From NCBI GenBank assembly GCA_049999725.1, contig JBNGIS010005498.1, positions 1 through 20,709 on the forward strand: a DNA stretch of 20,709 bases, read 5' to 3'. Numbering within the stretch: position 1 is the first letter of the stretch; each line of letters begins with the position of its first letter. Source of the DNA: Haplomitrium mnioides. Taxonomy: Eukaryota > Marchantiophyta > Haplomitriopsida > Calobryales. Below, in pieces: positions 10,346-19,469 of the stretch. The position numbers were made by a program, and so were the translations under genes. The notes under the pieces were generated by a model that was given only the letters and a program-made list of their open reading frames with translations, was not told where the DNA came from and searched no databases.

Positions 10346-12839
10346 GGAGTCTTATCCTTGTGCACTATACTTAGGTTCATTTAAACTTTGGAAATAAGAG
10401 CAATCTATTGTAGCAGTTGTGTTTTTTGTACGTAGAATCTTGTCTATTTTACTATGTTGGGTATAACTTTAGGCAAGAGAACAATCTTTCTAGTCACTTA
10501 AAGTTTGGCACATAAAATTGTTGCCCTTGTGCATTGTATTTGGGTGGGCTTAACATTGGGCCTTAGAGCAATCTATCTAAACATTTGAGAGTTGAGATAT
10601 TGGAATCTCCTCATTGTGCACTATACTAGGTCCGCTTAGACTTTGGCAATAGAAGAAATCTATCATTTCATTTGAGTTTTTTTGTACGTAGAATCTTGTC
10701 TATTGTATTTGGTTGGGTATGACTTTGGGCAAGAGAAAAATCTATCTATATACTTGAAGTTTGGAGCAGAATAATCTTGTCCTTGTGCATTGTATTTGGG
10801 TGGGCTTGATATTAGCATGAGAATAATCTATCTAAACATTTGAGAGTTGGGACATGGGAATCTTGTCCTTTTGCACTTTACTTATGTCAATTTAGACTTT
10901 GGGAATAAGAGTAGTCCATTGTAGCATTTGAGGTTTTTGTACATGGGAATCTAGTCTATTGTGTTTGGTTGAGCATGACTTTGGGCAAGAGAACAATCTA
11001 TCTATATACTTTAAGCTTGGTACATAATAATCTTGTCCCTGTACATTGTATTTTGCTGGGTTTGATATTGGGTATGAGAGCAATCTATCTTTACATTTGA
11101 GAGTTTGGACATAGGAATATTGTTATTGTGCACTGTACTTAGGTCCTTTAGACTTTGGCCATAAGAGCAATCTATCGTAGCATTTGAGTTTTTTTATGTG
11201 GAATCTTGTTTATTGTATTTGGTTGGGTATGACTTTGGGCAAGAGAACAATTCTTCTCGTCTTTTGAAGTTTGGCACATAATAATCTTGTCCTTTTGCAA
11301 TGTATTTATGTGGGCTGGACATTGGGCATGAGAGAAATCTACTTAAACAATTGAGAGTTGGGACATTGGAGTCTCGTCCTTGTGTTGTGTACTTAGGTTG
11401 CTAAGACTTTGGGCATAAGAACAATCTATCGTTGCATTTGAGTTTTTTTTAACAAGGAATCTTGTCTATTCTATTCAGTTGGGTATAACTTTGTGCAAGA
11501 GAACATTGTTACTATACACTTGAAGTTTGGCTTATAATAATCTTGTCCTTGTGCAATGTATTTGAGAGGGCTAGACATTGGGCATCACAACAATCTATCT
11601 AAACATTTAAGAGTTGGGATATTGGATTCTCCTCCTTATACACTATATTAGGTCCGTTTTGAGTTTGGGAATAAGAGCAATCTATCGTAGCATTTAAGTT
11701 TTTTTTACGTGGAATCTTCTTGTCTATTGTATTTGGTGTGGTATGATTTTAGGCAAGAGAAAAATCTATCTATACATTTGAAGTTTGGCATTTAATAATG
11801 TTGTCATTGTGCACTGAATTTGGTAGGCTGGACATTGGCATGAGAGCAATCTATCTAACCATTTGAGAGTTGGGAGATGGGAATCTTGTCCTTTTGCATT
11901 GTACTTAGATCCATTTGTACTTTGGGAATAAGAGCAGTCTATTGTAGCATTTGAGTTTTCTGTACGTGGGAATCTTGTCTACTCTATTTGGTTGGGTATA
12001 ACTTTGGGCAAGAGAACAATCTATCTATACACTTGAAACTCGACATATAATAATCTTGTCCTTGTGCATCATATTTGAGTGGGCAAGACATTGGGCATAA
12101 AGGCAATCTATTTAAACATTTGAAAGTTGGGACATGGAAATCTCCTCTTTGTGCACTATATTTAGGTTTGTTTAGACTTTGGGAATAAGAGAAATCTATC
12201 GTAGCATTTGAGTTTTATGTACGTAGAATATTGTCTATTTTATTTGAATGGGTATGAATTTGGACGAGAGAACAATCTTTCTAGTCACTTGAAGTTTGGC
12301 ACATAATAATCTTGTCCTTGTGCATTGTATATATGTGGGTTGGACATTGGGCTTGAGAGCAATCTATCTAGCCATTTGAGAGTTGGGACATAGGGGTTTA
12401 GTCCACTCCAATAAGGTTGTTAAGACTTTGGGTATAAGAGCAATTTATTGTAGCATTTGAGTTTTTGTACGTGGAATATTGTCTATTTTATTTTGTTGGG
12501 AATGACTTTGGACAAAAAAATCTATCTATACACTTAAAGTTTGGAACAAAATAATCTTGTTCTTGTGCATTGTATTTAGGTGGTATGGACATTGGGCATG
12601 AGATCAATCTATCTAAACATTTCAGAGTTGGGACATTGTAATCTTCTTCTCCTTCTTGTTGAGGTATTGGAATCTAGGAAAAAGAGAAATCTATCGTTGC
12701 ATTTGCATTTTTTTTACGTAGAATCTTGTCTATTGTATTTGGTTGGGTATAACATTGGGAAAGAGAACAATCTTTCTATAGATTTGAAGTTTGGAACATC
12801 ATAATCTTGTCATTCTGCATTGTTTTTGGATAGGCTGGA

Positions 12840-12860
12840 TATTGGCGTGAGTTGGGACAT
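12840..12860. repeat. Deletion scar in a satellite unit (about 27 bp lost)
   Basis: The anchor interval 12694-12923 is only 229 bp. Sub-monomer C reads ggatattggcgtgagttggg, joining the gacattggcatgag part directly to the gagttgggacatg part. The usual agcaatctatctaaacattt in between is missing. A short gag at both sides could have guided the deletion. Confidence 0.75.
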
Positions 12861-15499
12861 GGGAATCTTGTCATTGTGCACTATGCTTAGGTCGTTTAGA
12901 CTTTAGGCATTAGAGCAATCTTGTGTAGCATTTGAATTTTTTGTATGTGGAATCTTGTCTGTGTATCTAGTTGGGTATGATTTTGGGCAAGAGAACAATC
13001 TATCTATACACTTGAAACTTGGCACACAATAATCTTTTCATTGTGCATTGTATTTGGGTGTGCTTGAATGTGGCAAAAAGGCAATCTACCTAGACATTTG
13101 AGAGCTAGGAAATGGGAATCTAGTCCTTTTGCACTTTACTTAGGTTTGTTTAGACTTTGGGAATAAGAGTAGTCTATTTGTAGCATTTGAGTTTTTTGTA
13201 CATGGGAATCTTGTCTATTATATTTGGTTGAGTATGACTTTGGGCAAAAGAACAATTTATCTATACACTTGAATTTTTGCACAAAATCATCTCATCCTTG
13301 TGCATTGTATTTGGGTGGGGTGGACATTGGGCATGAGAGCAATTTATCCAAACATTTGAGAGTTGGGACATTGGAATCTCATTCTTGTGCACTATATTAG
13401 GTCCAATTAGACTTTGGGAATAAGAGCAATCTATTGTAGCATTTGAGTTTTTTTTACATGGAATCTTGTCTATTGTATTTAGTTGGGCATGACTTTGGGC
13501 AAGAGATACATCTATCTATACAGTTGAGGTTTGGCATATAATAATCTTGTCCTAGTGCATTGTACTTGGGTGGGCTGGACATTGGCATGAAAGCAATCTA
13601 TCTAAACTTTTGAGAGTTCAGACATGGGAATCTTGTCCTTGTGCACTATACTAAGGTTTGTTTAGACTTTGGGAATAGGAGCAATCTATCATAGCATTTG
13701 AGTTTTTTTAACGTGGGAAAATCTTGTGTATTGTGTTTGGTTGGGTTTGACTTTGGGAAATGGAAAAATCTATCTATACACTTGAAATTTGGCATATAAT
13801 AATCTTGTCTTTGTGTATTGTATTCGAGTATGTTGGACATTGCGCATAAGAGCAATCTATCTAAACATTTGAGCGTTGGGACATGGGAATCTTGTCCTTG
13901 TGCACTATAGTAAGAATCATTTAGACTTTGGGAATAAGAGCAATCTATCATAGCATTCGAGTTTTTTTTACGCAGAATCTTCTCTGATTTATTCTGTTAG
14001 ATGTGACTTTGGGCAAGAGAACAATCTTTCTATTCACTTGAAGTTTGGCACTTTATAATCTTATCCTTGTGCATTGTTTTTGGGTGGGCTGAACATTGGG
14101 CATGAGAGCAATCTATCTAAACATTTGAGAGTTGAGACATGGGAGTCTCATCCTTGTCAACTATATATAGGTTCATGTAGAGTTTGAAAATAAGAGCAAT
14201 CTATTGTAGCATTTGAGTTTTTTGTACGTGGGAAAATCTTCTCTACAATAGTATGTTGTTGGGTATGACTTTGGGCAATGGAAAAATCTATCTATACACT
14301 TGAAGTTTGGCATATAATAATCTTGTCCGTATGTATTGTATTTAGGTGGGTTGGACATTGGTTATAAGAGCAATTTATCTAAACATTTGAGAGTTGGGGT
14401 ATGGGAATCCTATCCTTGTGCACTATACTTAGGTTTGTTTAGACTTTGAGAATAAGAGCAACCTATCGTAGCATTTTAGTTTTTTGTACGTGGAATCTTC
14501 TCTGATTTATTCTATTAGGTGTGACTTTTGGCAAGAGAAGAATCTTTCTAGTCACTTGAAGTTTGGCGATTTATCATCTTGACCTTGTGCATTGTTTTTG
14601 GGTGGGCTGAACATTATGCATGAGAGCAATCTATTCAAATATTTGAGGGTTGGGACATGGGAATCTTGTCATTGTGCACTATCTTTAGGCAGTAAAGACT
14701 TTGGGTATAAAAGAAATCTTGCGTAGCATTTGAGTTTTTTGTATGTGGAATCTTGTCTATTGTACATAGTTAGGTATGACTTTACGCAATAGAAAAATCT
14801 ATCTATACACTTGAAACTTGGCACATAATAATCTTGTCCTTGTGCATTGTATTTGAGTGAGCTCAACATAAGCATGAAAGCAATCTATCTAGACATTTTA
14901 GAGTTGAGACATGGGCGTCTCATCCTTGTGAACTTTGCTTAGCTCCATTTGGGAATAAGAACAGTCCATTTGTAGCATTTGAGTTTTTTTGTACGTGGGA
15001 ATCTTGTCTATTATGTGTGGTTGAGTACAACTTTTGACAAGAGAACAATTAATCTATACACTTGAAGTTTGGCACATAATAATCTCGTCCTTCTGCATTG
15101 TATTTGGGTGGGCTGGACATTGGGCATGAGAGAAATCTATCTAAACATTTAAGAGTTGGGAGACGGGAGTTTGGTTCCTATGCACTATAATTAGGTTGTT
15201 TATACTTTGGGAATAAGAGCAATTTATCACAGCCTTTGAGTTTTTTCTACGTGGAATTTTGTCGATTGTATTTGGTTGCGTATGACTTTGGGCAAGAGAA
15301 CAATCTATGTATATACTTGAAAATTGGTACATAAAAATCTTGTCAGTGTGCATTGTATTTTGGTAGGCTGGACATTGGGTATAAGAGCAATGTATCTTAA
15401 CATTTGAGAGTTAGGACATGGGAATCTTTTCCCTGTGCACTATACTTATGTAGTTTAGACTTTGAGTATAAGAGAAATCCATCGTATCATTTGAGTTTT

Positions 15500-16406
15500 T
15501 TTATGTGGAATCTTGTTTATTGTATTTGGTTGAGTATGACTTTGGGCAAGAAAACAATCTATCTATACACTTGAATTTTGGGATATAATAATCTTGTCCA
15601 TGTGCATTGTGTTTGGGTGGGCTGGACTTCATTTGGTATGGCTTTGGGCATGAGAACAATCTATCTATACAATTGAAGTTTGGCATATAGTAACCTTGTC
15701 CTTGTGCATTTTCTTTGGTAGACTGGTATTTTAGCATGAGAGAAATCTATCTAAACATTTGAGAGTTGGGATATGCAAATCTTGTCCTTGTGCACTATAC
15801 TTATGTGGTTTAGAGTTTGGGCATGAGAGCAGCCTATCATAGTATTTGAGTTTCTTTACATGGAAATCGTGTCTACTATATGTGGTTTGGTATGGCTTTA
15901 GGCAAGAGAACAATCTATCTATACAATTGAAGTTTGGCACATAGTAACCTTGTGCTTGTGCATTGTATTTGGGTGAGTTGTACATTGGGCATGAGAGGAA
16001 TCTATTTAAACATTTGAGAGTTGGGACATGGGAATTAGGTCCTTGTACACTATACTTAGGTTGTTTCGACTTTTTGCATGAGAGCATCCTATCATAGCAT
16101 TTGAGTTTTTTGAACGTGGCAATCTTGTCTATTGTATGTTGTTTTGTATGGCTTTAGGAAAGAGAACAATTTATCTATACAAATGAAGTTTGGCACATAG
16201 TAGTCTTATCCTTGTGGATTGTATTTGGGTGGCTTGGACATTGGGCATGAGAGCAATCTATCTAATCATTTAAGAGTTAGGACATGAGAATCTTGTCCTT
16301 TTGTACTATTCTGAGGTGGTTTTGACTTTGGGCTTGAAAGCAGCCTATCGTAGCATTTGAGTTTTTTGTTTATGGCAATCTTGTCTACTATACATGGTTT
16401 GGTATG
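15500..16406. repeat. Right-end satellite block with variant units and a B/C rearrangement
   Basis: The last units share features not seen farther left: tatggctttgggc or tatggctttaggc in place of tatgactttgggc, acaattgaagtttggc in place of acacttgaagtttggc, and acatagtaaccttgt. The interval 15482-15837 is 355 bp, about 99 bp too long. There a C sub-monomer breaks off after gggtgggctggac (about 15628) and joins a second B-like stretch (ttcatttggtatggctttgg), giving the order B, partial C, B, C. The array then stops at ggtatg (16401-16406), inside a B sub-monomer. Confidence 0.8.
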
Positions 16407-16509
16407 TGTAATGGTCACTAACTTTAGTAAGCAACAATTAAATATAGACAACTAGATCTAAAAAGCTATTACTAAGTTAGAGTGTCAAAAAGCGAGTGCT
16501 ATTATAGAG

Positions 16510-16700
16510 AGAGTGACATGTGGCAAGAGGAGAGAAAGTCAATGAATTAAAGTGAAAGAAATGCCACTTTAGAAGAGGATAAGGGCACATAGCAAGCGAA
16601 GGATTAAAGCAAATAGAAGGTTCTAAGATAAAGACACGTGGAAGAAGAAGAACTAAGGAGAAATGGAAGGTCTAAAGATAAGAACACGTAGCAGAAGGAG
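16510..16700 (+). promoter_or_regulatory. Repeated U3 motif, four copies about 50-70 bp apart
   Basis: A short motif of the form acacgtggc or acacgtagc followed by an A/G-rich stretch occurs at about 16516 (acatgtggcaagagg), 16585 (gcacatagcaagcgaag), 16634 (acacgtggaagaag) and 16684 (acacgtagcagaagg). The last two sit in a 50-bp imperfect tandem repeat (16611-16647 and 16661-16697). The copy at 16635-16640 is a perfect CACGTG, the G-box core of plant promoters. Such repeated boxes in an LTR are typical of U3 enhancers; the role here is inferred. Confidence 0.55.
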
Positions 16701-16715
16701 AATAAAAGTAAAAGG

Positions 16716-16827
16716 TGGTCCAATCTATGAAAGAGTAAAAAAGATGGTCCAATTAGAGGAGGATGAAAAAGGAACCAATGGGGTTTCGTCACCTATGTAA
16801 GCAAAGTGCTTTTCACTTAGTATATAA
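16716..16827 (+). promoter_or_regulatory. LTR core promoter: CCAAT-like boxes and TATA box
   Basis: The string tggtccaat occurs twice, at 16716-16724 and 16745-16753, and a third ccaat is at 16775-16779. A good TATA box (tatataaag) begins at 16821. Transcription would then start near 16850, which places the U3/R border inside the LTR. The order and spacing fit a plant RNA polymerase II promoter. Activity is doubtful, since the element downstream is dead. Confidence 0.55.
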
Positions 16828-16952
16828 AGAAGAGAGAGTGCCTTGTTGGGCATCTCTTACCTTGTGGGTTCTTGAAGTTCTTTATATGCCACTCTTGTAT
16901 GTGTTGTGCTTGTGCTAATTTTTGGTGTGCAATGTATGTGTGTAGTGTTACA

Positions 16953-17491
16953 ATTGAGCCTCATAACACCTCAAGAGTGATATCCCATCCTTTATAAATC
17001 AAGATAAGAAGTTTGACTTGATGTTATGATAGCTAATGGATAGAGGAGCATTTGTACCTCCTAGAATTACTCTATTGAATCCCTTTAATATTTGTGTGTT
17101 TAATATTGACAAACATTTCTTTCGTCAAACTTTAGTGTATAATTTTGGAGATGATTTTATGGTTTTTGTAATGGAATCAAGAGAGCTTGTTATCTTATGT
17201 GTAGTAAACTATGGTGTCACGTGAGAGTGTTTTATTTATGTTTTATGGTAGGTAGAAAATAGATTTGAACCAAGCTCCTCTAGACGAGTTCAACTCCAAG
17301 TGCCATATTTCTATTCGAGTAACGCTCAAACAAACGCAGCGAGATTTTCTTGTTCGTAAGTTTGGAGAGAGGTTTTGTGAGTCAGTGCTAGCCTCAACTA
17401 AACCTTTTATTTTACCTATTCTACATAATTAGAATGTGTATATATTTGTTTTTGTATTGGTTGCTCGTAGCTAAGTTGTGACAAAAAAACC
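16953..17491 (+). other. Untranslated leader between the LTR and gag
   Basis: This stretch of about 540 bases has no convincing coding frame. A small open frame at 17036-17224 has no recognisable motif and is probably chance. No standard primer-binding site is seen directly after 16952. The only TGG-led candidate is tggatagaggagc at 17037, a poor, gapped match to the initiator-methionine tRNA type site (TGGTATCAGAGC). A purine- and A-rich stretch (acaaaaaaaaccatgg, ending in the ATG at 17492) leads into gag. Its length is normal for the leader of a plant Ty3/gypsy element. Confidence 0.45.
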
Positions 17492-18357
17492 ATGGAGGCA
17501 AACTCTAGCAATCTGGAAGAAAGAGCTTGGATGATGGCCAAGTTGGAGGAGCTTCAAGTAGCTCTTATAGCAAGTCAACAACAAACAAACATGTTGATGG
17601 GAGAAATGGTGAAAATGTGACTACAATAAGAGAATGGAGAAGGAAGTCAAGAAACATTGCTACAAAAGATGAGCAAGTCGTGTAAAGTGGAGCCTTATGA
17701 AGGAAGTCGCATGGTTGATGTTGTAGAAGTTTGGGTTTATCGAATGGAGGTTCACAAATCATAATATCCACATGCTTTGGATTTAGAGAAAGGATTATTT
17801 GCAAGGTCATTTTTAACCGAGCATGCATCCATTTGGCTACAAGGATGGGAGCGGTAGAAAAATGTACGAGGAGAACAACTCTTGTGGAGCACTCTAAAAG
17901 AAGATTTACTACAAAACTTCAAACCCGTAGACTCTATTCTAATTGCAAGAACCAAGCTTTGGGAGTTAGAGCAACAAGGAAGCGTTGCAAGTTAAATTGA
18001 AGAGTCTCGGAGCCTACAAGTTCAAATTGAGAATATGAGTTCAATCAAAGCCCTTGACAAGTTTCTACAAGGATTGAAGAGAAATATTCAAGGGGAAGTC
18101 ATGATATGCAACCCAAAAGATGTTAATGAAGCCATGTCATTTCGTAGAGAATTGAAAGAACACTAGAGATTGTGCAAACATGAGGGAATTATGACTCCAC
18201 ACCTATGTAGTTGGGAAATATAAGAAGAAGAGACTTCAATCCCCCAAATCATCAACAAAAAGAGCCACATATTGGTACGGATAGGAGGATGGAAGAGAGG
18301 CGAGAAACTAGAACATGCTACAATTGTGGCTGAATAGGACACATTTCACCAATATGC
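17492..18357 (+). pseudogene. Ty3/gypsy gag remnant (capsid plus CCHC zinc knuckle), broken
   Basis: Gag would form the virus-like particle of the retrotransposon and bind its RNA through the zinc knuckle. The ATG at 17492 opens a frame starting MEANSSNLEERAW. The same frame carries a retrotransposon-gag-like core: ASIWLQGWER, then NVRGEQLLWSTLKEDLLQNF, then ARTKLWELEQQGSVAS and LDKFLQGLKRNIQGEV. This frame is cut by stops at 17618, 17627, 17762, 17855, 17993, 18164 and 18221. Around 17750-17770 a neighbouring frame reads FTNHNIH, which suggests a pair of compensating frameshifts. The zinc knuckle (18316-18357) lies in another frame, so a further frameshift falls between 18223 and 18301. The protein cannot be made. 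The assignment to the gag family is firm; the exact subfamily is not resolved. Confidence 0.85.
18316..18357 (+). pseudogene. CCHC zinc knuckle of gag, with an internal stop
   Basis: The codons give C-Y-N-C-G-stop-I-G-H-I-S-P-I-C. This is the classic CX2CX4HX4C nucleocapsid knuckle, with the cysteines at 18316, 18325 and 18355 and the histidine at 18340. The stop is TGA at 18331-18333. In this position related elements often carry arginine or lysine, so a CGA to TGA change is a simple explanation. Downstream the frame changes again near 18360 into the pol frame. Confidence 0.88.
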
Positions 18358-18362
18358 AGAGC

Positions 18363-19377
18363 AATATGACGCAATCAAGGGCGAGTGTTTTGACGACCTC
18401 TTCACAATATCAACAATGAAAGAGACCAAGAATGTCCGACAAACGATGGGCACCAGTAAAAAGACCTTGTGATTTTGCTGGGATGAAGAAAAAAAGCAAG
18501 GGAAAAAGTCGAATATATCAGGTAGAAAAACAAAAGAATAGAGGACTAATTGTAGTTGATGGGTGGATGGAAGGATTTCCAATAAAGGTTTTGGTGGATT
18601 TTAGAGGAGAAGAAAATTATTTATCACGAGCAATGGCACTAAAGTTGAAGTTACCCATTGAGGAATAAGAGCATGAGGTAGTTGAAATAGCAAACGGACA
18701 AAGCGAGCCAATTGGAAGATTATCTCAAAGTATATCTTTACATATGGGCAACTATCAAGAAGAGCTTAAATGGAAGATCACAACATTAGCAAGATATGAT
18801 GCCATTTTGGGAATGAAGTGGTTGAGAAGACATAACCCGCAAGTGGACTGGCAAAAGAAGAGCTTCATAACACCTCAATGGAAGATTTGGGGAGATCATG
18901 TACGACCTTATTTAAGGAAAGTACCTGTATATGTGATTGGAGCAAAATCAATAAAAAGACAAGATGTGGTATTTTTGGGACTCATGCGTGAGGCTGAAGG
19001 TGATAAGGAGGACTCTAAGCAACTTCAAGGGGTTTTGAAAAAAATTCATGATGTTTTTTCCAACGACTTACCTCCAAGTTTGCCACCTAAATGATCTATT
19101 GATCATAAGATTAAGGTTATTCCAGGAAGTACTCCACCATGCAAAGCACGATATCATTTGCCTCCTCATGAATTGGAAGAATGCAAAACTCAAATCTATG
19201 AACTATTGTAGAAAGGATTTATTCAGCCAAGCATCTCTCCTTATGGTGCACTAGTGTTATTCGTGAAAAAAAAAAGACGATAGTATGAGAATGTGTATCA
19301 ACTACCGAACCCTCAACCAACAAACAGTGAAAAATAAATATCAATTGCCAAGAATGGACGATTTATTTGAGCACACT
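18363..19377 (+). pseudogene. Ty3/gypsy pol remnant: protease and N-terminal reverse transcriptase, truncated
   Basis: Pol would cleave the polyprotein and copy the RNA into DNA. The main frame runs from 18363 with stops at 18417 (TGA), 18666 (TAA), 19092 (TGA) and 19209 (TAG). The protease site is at 18591-18608 (LVDFRG, expected LVDSGA), followed by EENYLSR. The retropepsin motif DAILGMKWLRRHNPQVDW is at 18798-18851. The linker to reverse transcriptase reads DVFSNDLPPSLPPK, then SIDHKIKVIPGSTPP and [20 protein letters not shown], which is very typical of plant Ty3/gypsy elements. A run of ten A (19266-19275) shifts the frame by one. The next frame continues [19 protein letters not shown] and then PRMDDLFE, up to about 19371, and ends at TAG 19378. 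The catalytic YxDD-type box, RNase H and integrase are absent. Confidence 0.93.
18591..18611 (+). pseudogene. Mutated protease active site (DSG to DFR)
   Basis: Retropepsins need Asp-Ser/Thr-Gly. Here the codons are gat ttt aga gga, D-F-R-G, in an otherwise well-kept context (VLVD before, EENYLSR after). A TCT to TTT and a GGA to AGA change would explain the first two altered residues. The enzyme would be inactive even without the stop codons. Confidence 0.75.
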
Positions 19378-19380
19378 TAG

Positions 19381-19469
19381 GAATCCGAACTCACCATCTG
19401 AACACTCCAGCCCAAAGTTTATGCGTGCATAAGAATATGAACTTACCATCTAAACATTCCACAACAAAG
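19381..19469. repeat. Imperfect 37-bp direct repeat, 52-bp period
   Basis: Copy one (19381-19417) and copy two (19433-19469) both read gaat..gaact.accatct.aaca.tcca....aaag, with about 29 of 37 bases equal. Most differences are transitions. It lies immediately after the point where the retroelement is lost. Confidence 0.75.

Larger units (their letters stand above)
4240..15500. repeat. Middle satellite block: diverged units of about 256 bp
   Basis: Anchors 4349 to 15482 are spaced mostly 254-260 bp. Sub-monomer C has a single ggacattgggcatgagagc, typically with an extra g compared with the left block. Units vary far more among themselves than in the left block. Small insertions and deletions are common, for example intervals of 261, 284, 300, 346, 249, 246, 229 and 262 bp. 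Recurring unit types can be named by diagnostic variants. Type Y has gtgggaaaatcttgt and gcaatgg or gcaatag (about 5727, 7012, 7783, 9323, 10086, 13715, 14228). Type X has agtagtctattg with ttgagaatgactttg (6730, 7500, 9038). Type W has ttgctactttgggt (about 6012, 8331; ctactacttt at 4950). Block edges are approximate. Confidence 0.88.
1..16406. repeat. Tandem satellite array, about 62 units of 256-279 bp
   Basis: The same block recurs from the first base to 16406. I used the hexamer tcgtag (with variants), in the context gcaatctatcgtagcatttg, as an anchor. It falls at 209, 488, 767, 1046, 1325, 1604, 1883, 2162, 2441, 2720, 2999, 3255, 3535, 3814, 4094, 4349, 4610, 4894, 5150, 5405 and so on to 15837, 16092 and 16348, 62 times in all. 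Spacing is 279-280 bp in most of the left part and about 254-260 bp afterwards, with a few outliers. The array runs off the left edge and is cut in mid-unit at 16406. No gene interrupts it. The plus strand is visibly richer in T and G than in A and C. I do not recognise the satellite family by name. A plant heterochromatin location is inferred from its size and from the retroelement next to it. Confidence 0.97.
16407..16952 (+). mobile_element. Probable 5' LTR of a Ty3/gypsy-type retrotransposon
   Basis: The satellite is broken exactly after ggtatg at 16406, and the new sequence opens with TGTAA. A candidate end at 16948-16952 is TTACA, which gives a 5-bp inverted repeat and the usual TG...CA form; the LTR would be 546 bp. 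Inside are repeated U3 motifs, CCAAT-like boxes and a TATA box, in promoter order, and gag and pol remains follow on the same strand. The start is well supported by the satellite junction. The end is tentative because no clear tRNA primer-binding site (TGG...) follows at once. A weak TGG site lies at 17037, which would allow a longer LTR. No second LTR is in the window for comparison. Confidence 0.6.

Noticed and set aside
1-16406. CRISPR array
   Set aside because: Units of 256-279 bp are directly adjacent, with no short repeat and unique-spacer pattern, no leader and no cas genes; the neighbourhood is a plant retroelement.
1-16406. Tandem gene family or rDNA intergenic repeat
   Set aside because: No rRNA, 5S or tRNA sequence, and no promoter or pol III boxes that I can recognise, in the units or at the edge.
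1-16406. CENP-B-like box or telomere-type repeats
   Set aside because: No motif with the TTCG...CGGG form and no TTTAGGG-type run stands out in the units, so centromere or telomere identity cannot be argued from motifs.
16970-17049. Primer-binding site at 16980 (tgatatccc) or 17037 (tggatagaggagc)
   Set aside because: The first lacks the TGG start. The second needs gaps to fit the initiator-methionine type and has no CA just before it. Neither is good enough to annotate.
17036-17224. Plus-strand open frame of 62 codons in the leader as a gene
   Set aside because: No motif, no continuation, atypical composition, and its place in the leader of a dead element make chance more likely.
17565-18000. 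Open frames overlapping gag in other frames and on the minus strand (up to 89 codons)
   Set aside because: The gag frame shows clear family similarity over the same bases. A piece at about 17750-17770 only reflects frameshifts in gag.
18346-18582. Minus-strand open frame of 78 codons
   Set aside because: It is a shadow of the protease region on the plus strand, which is well recognised.
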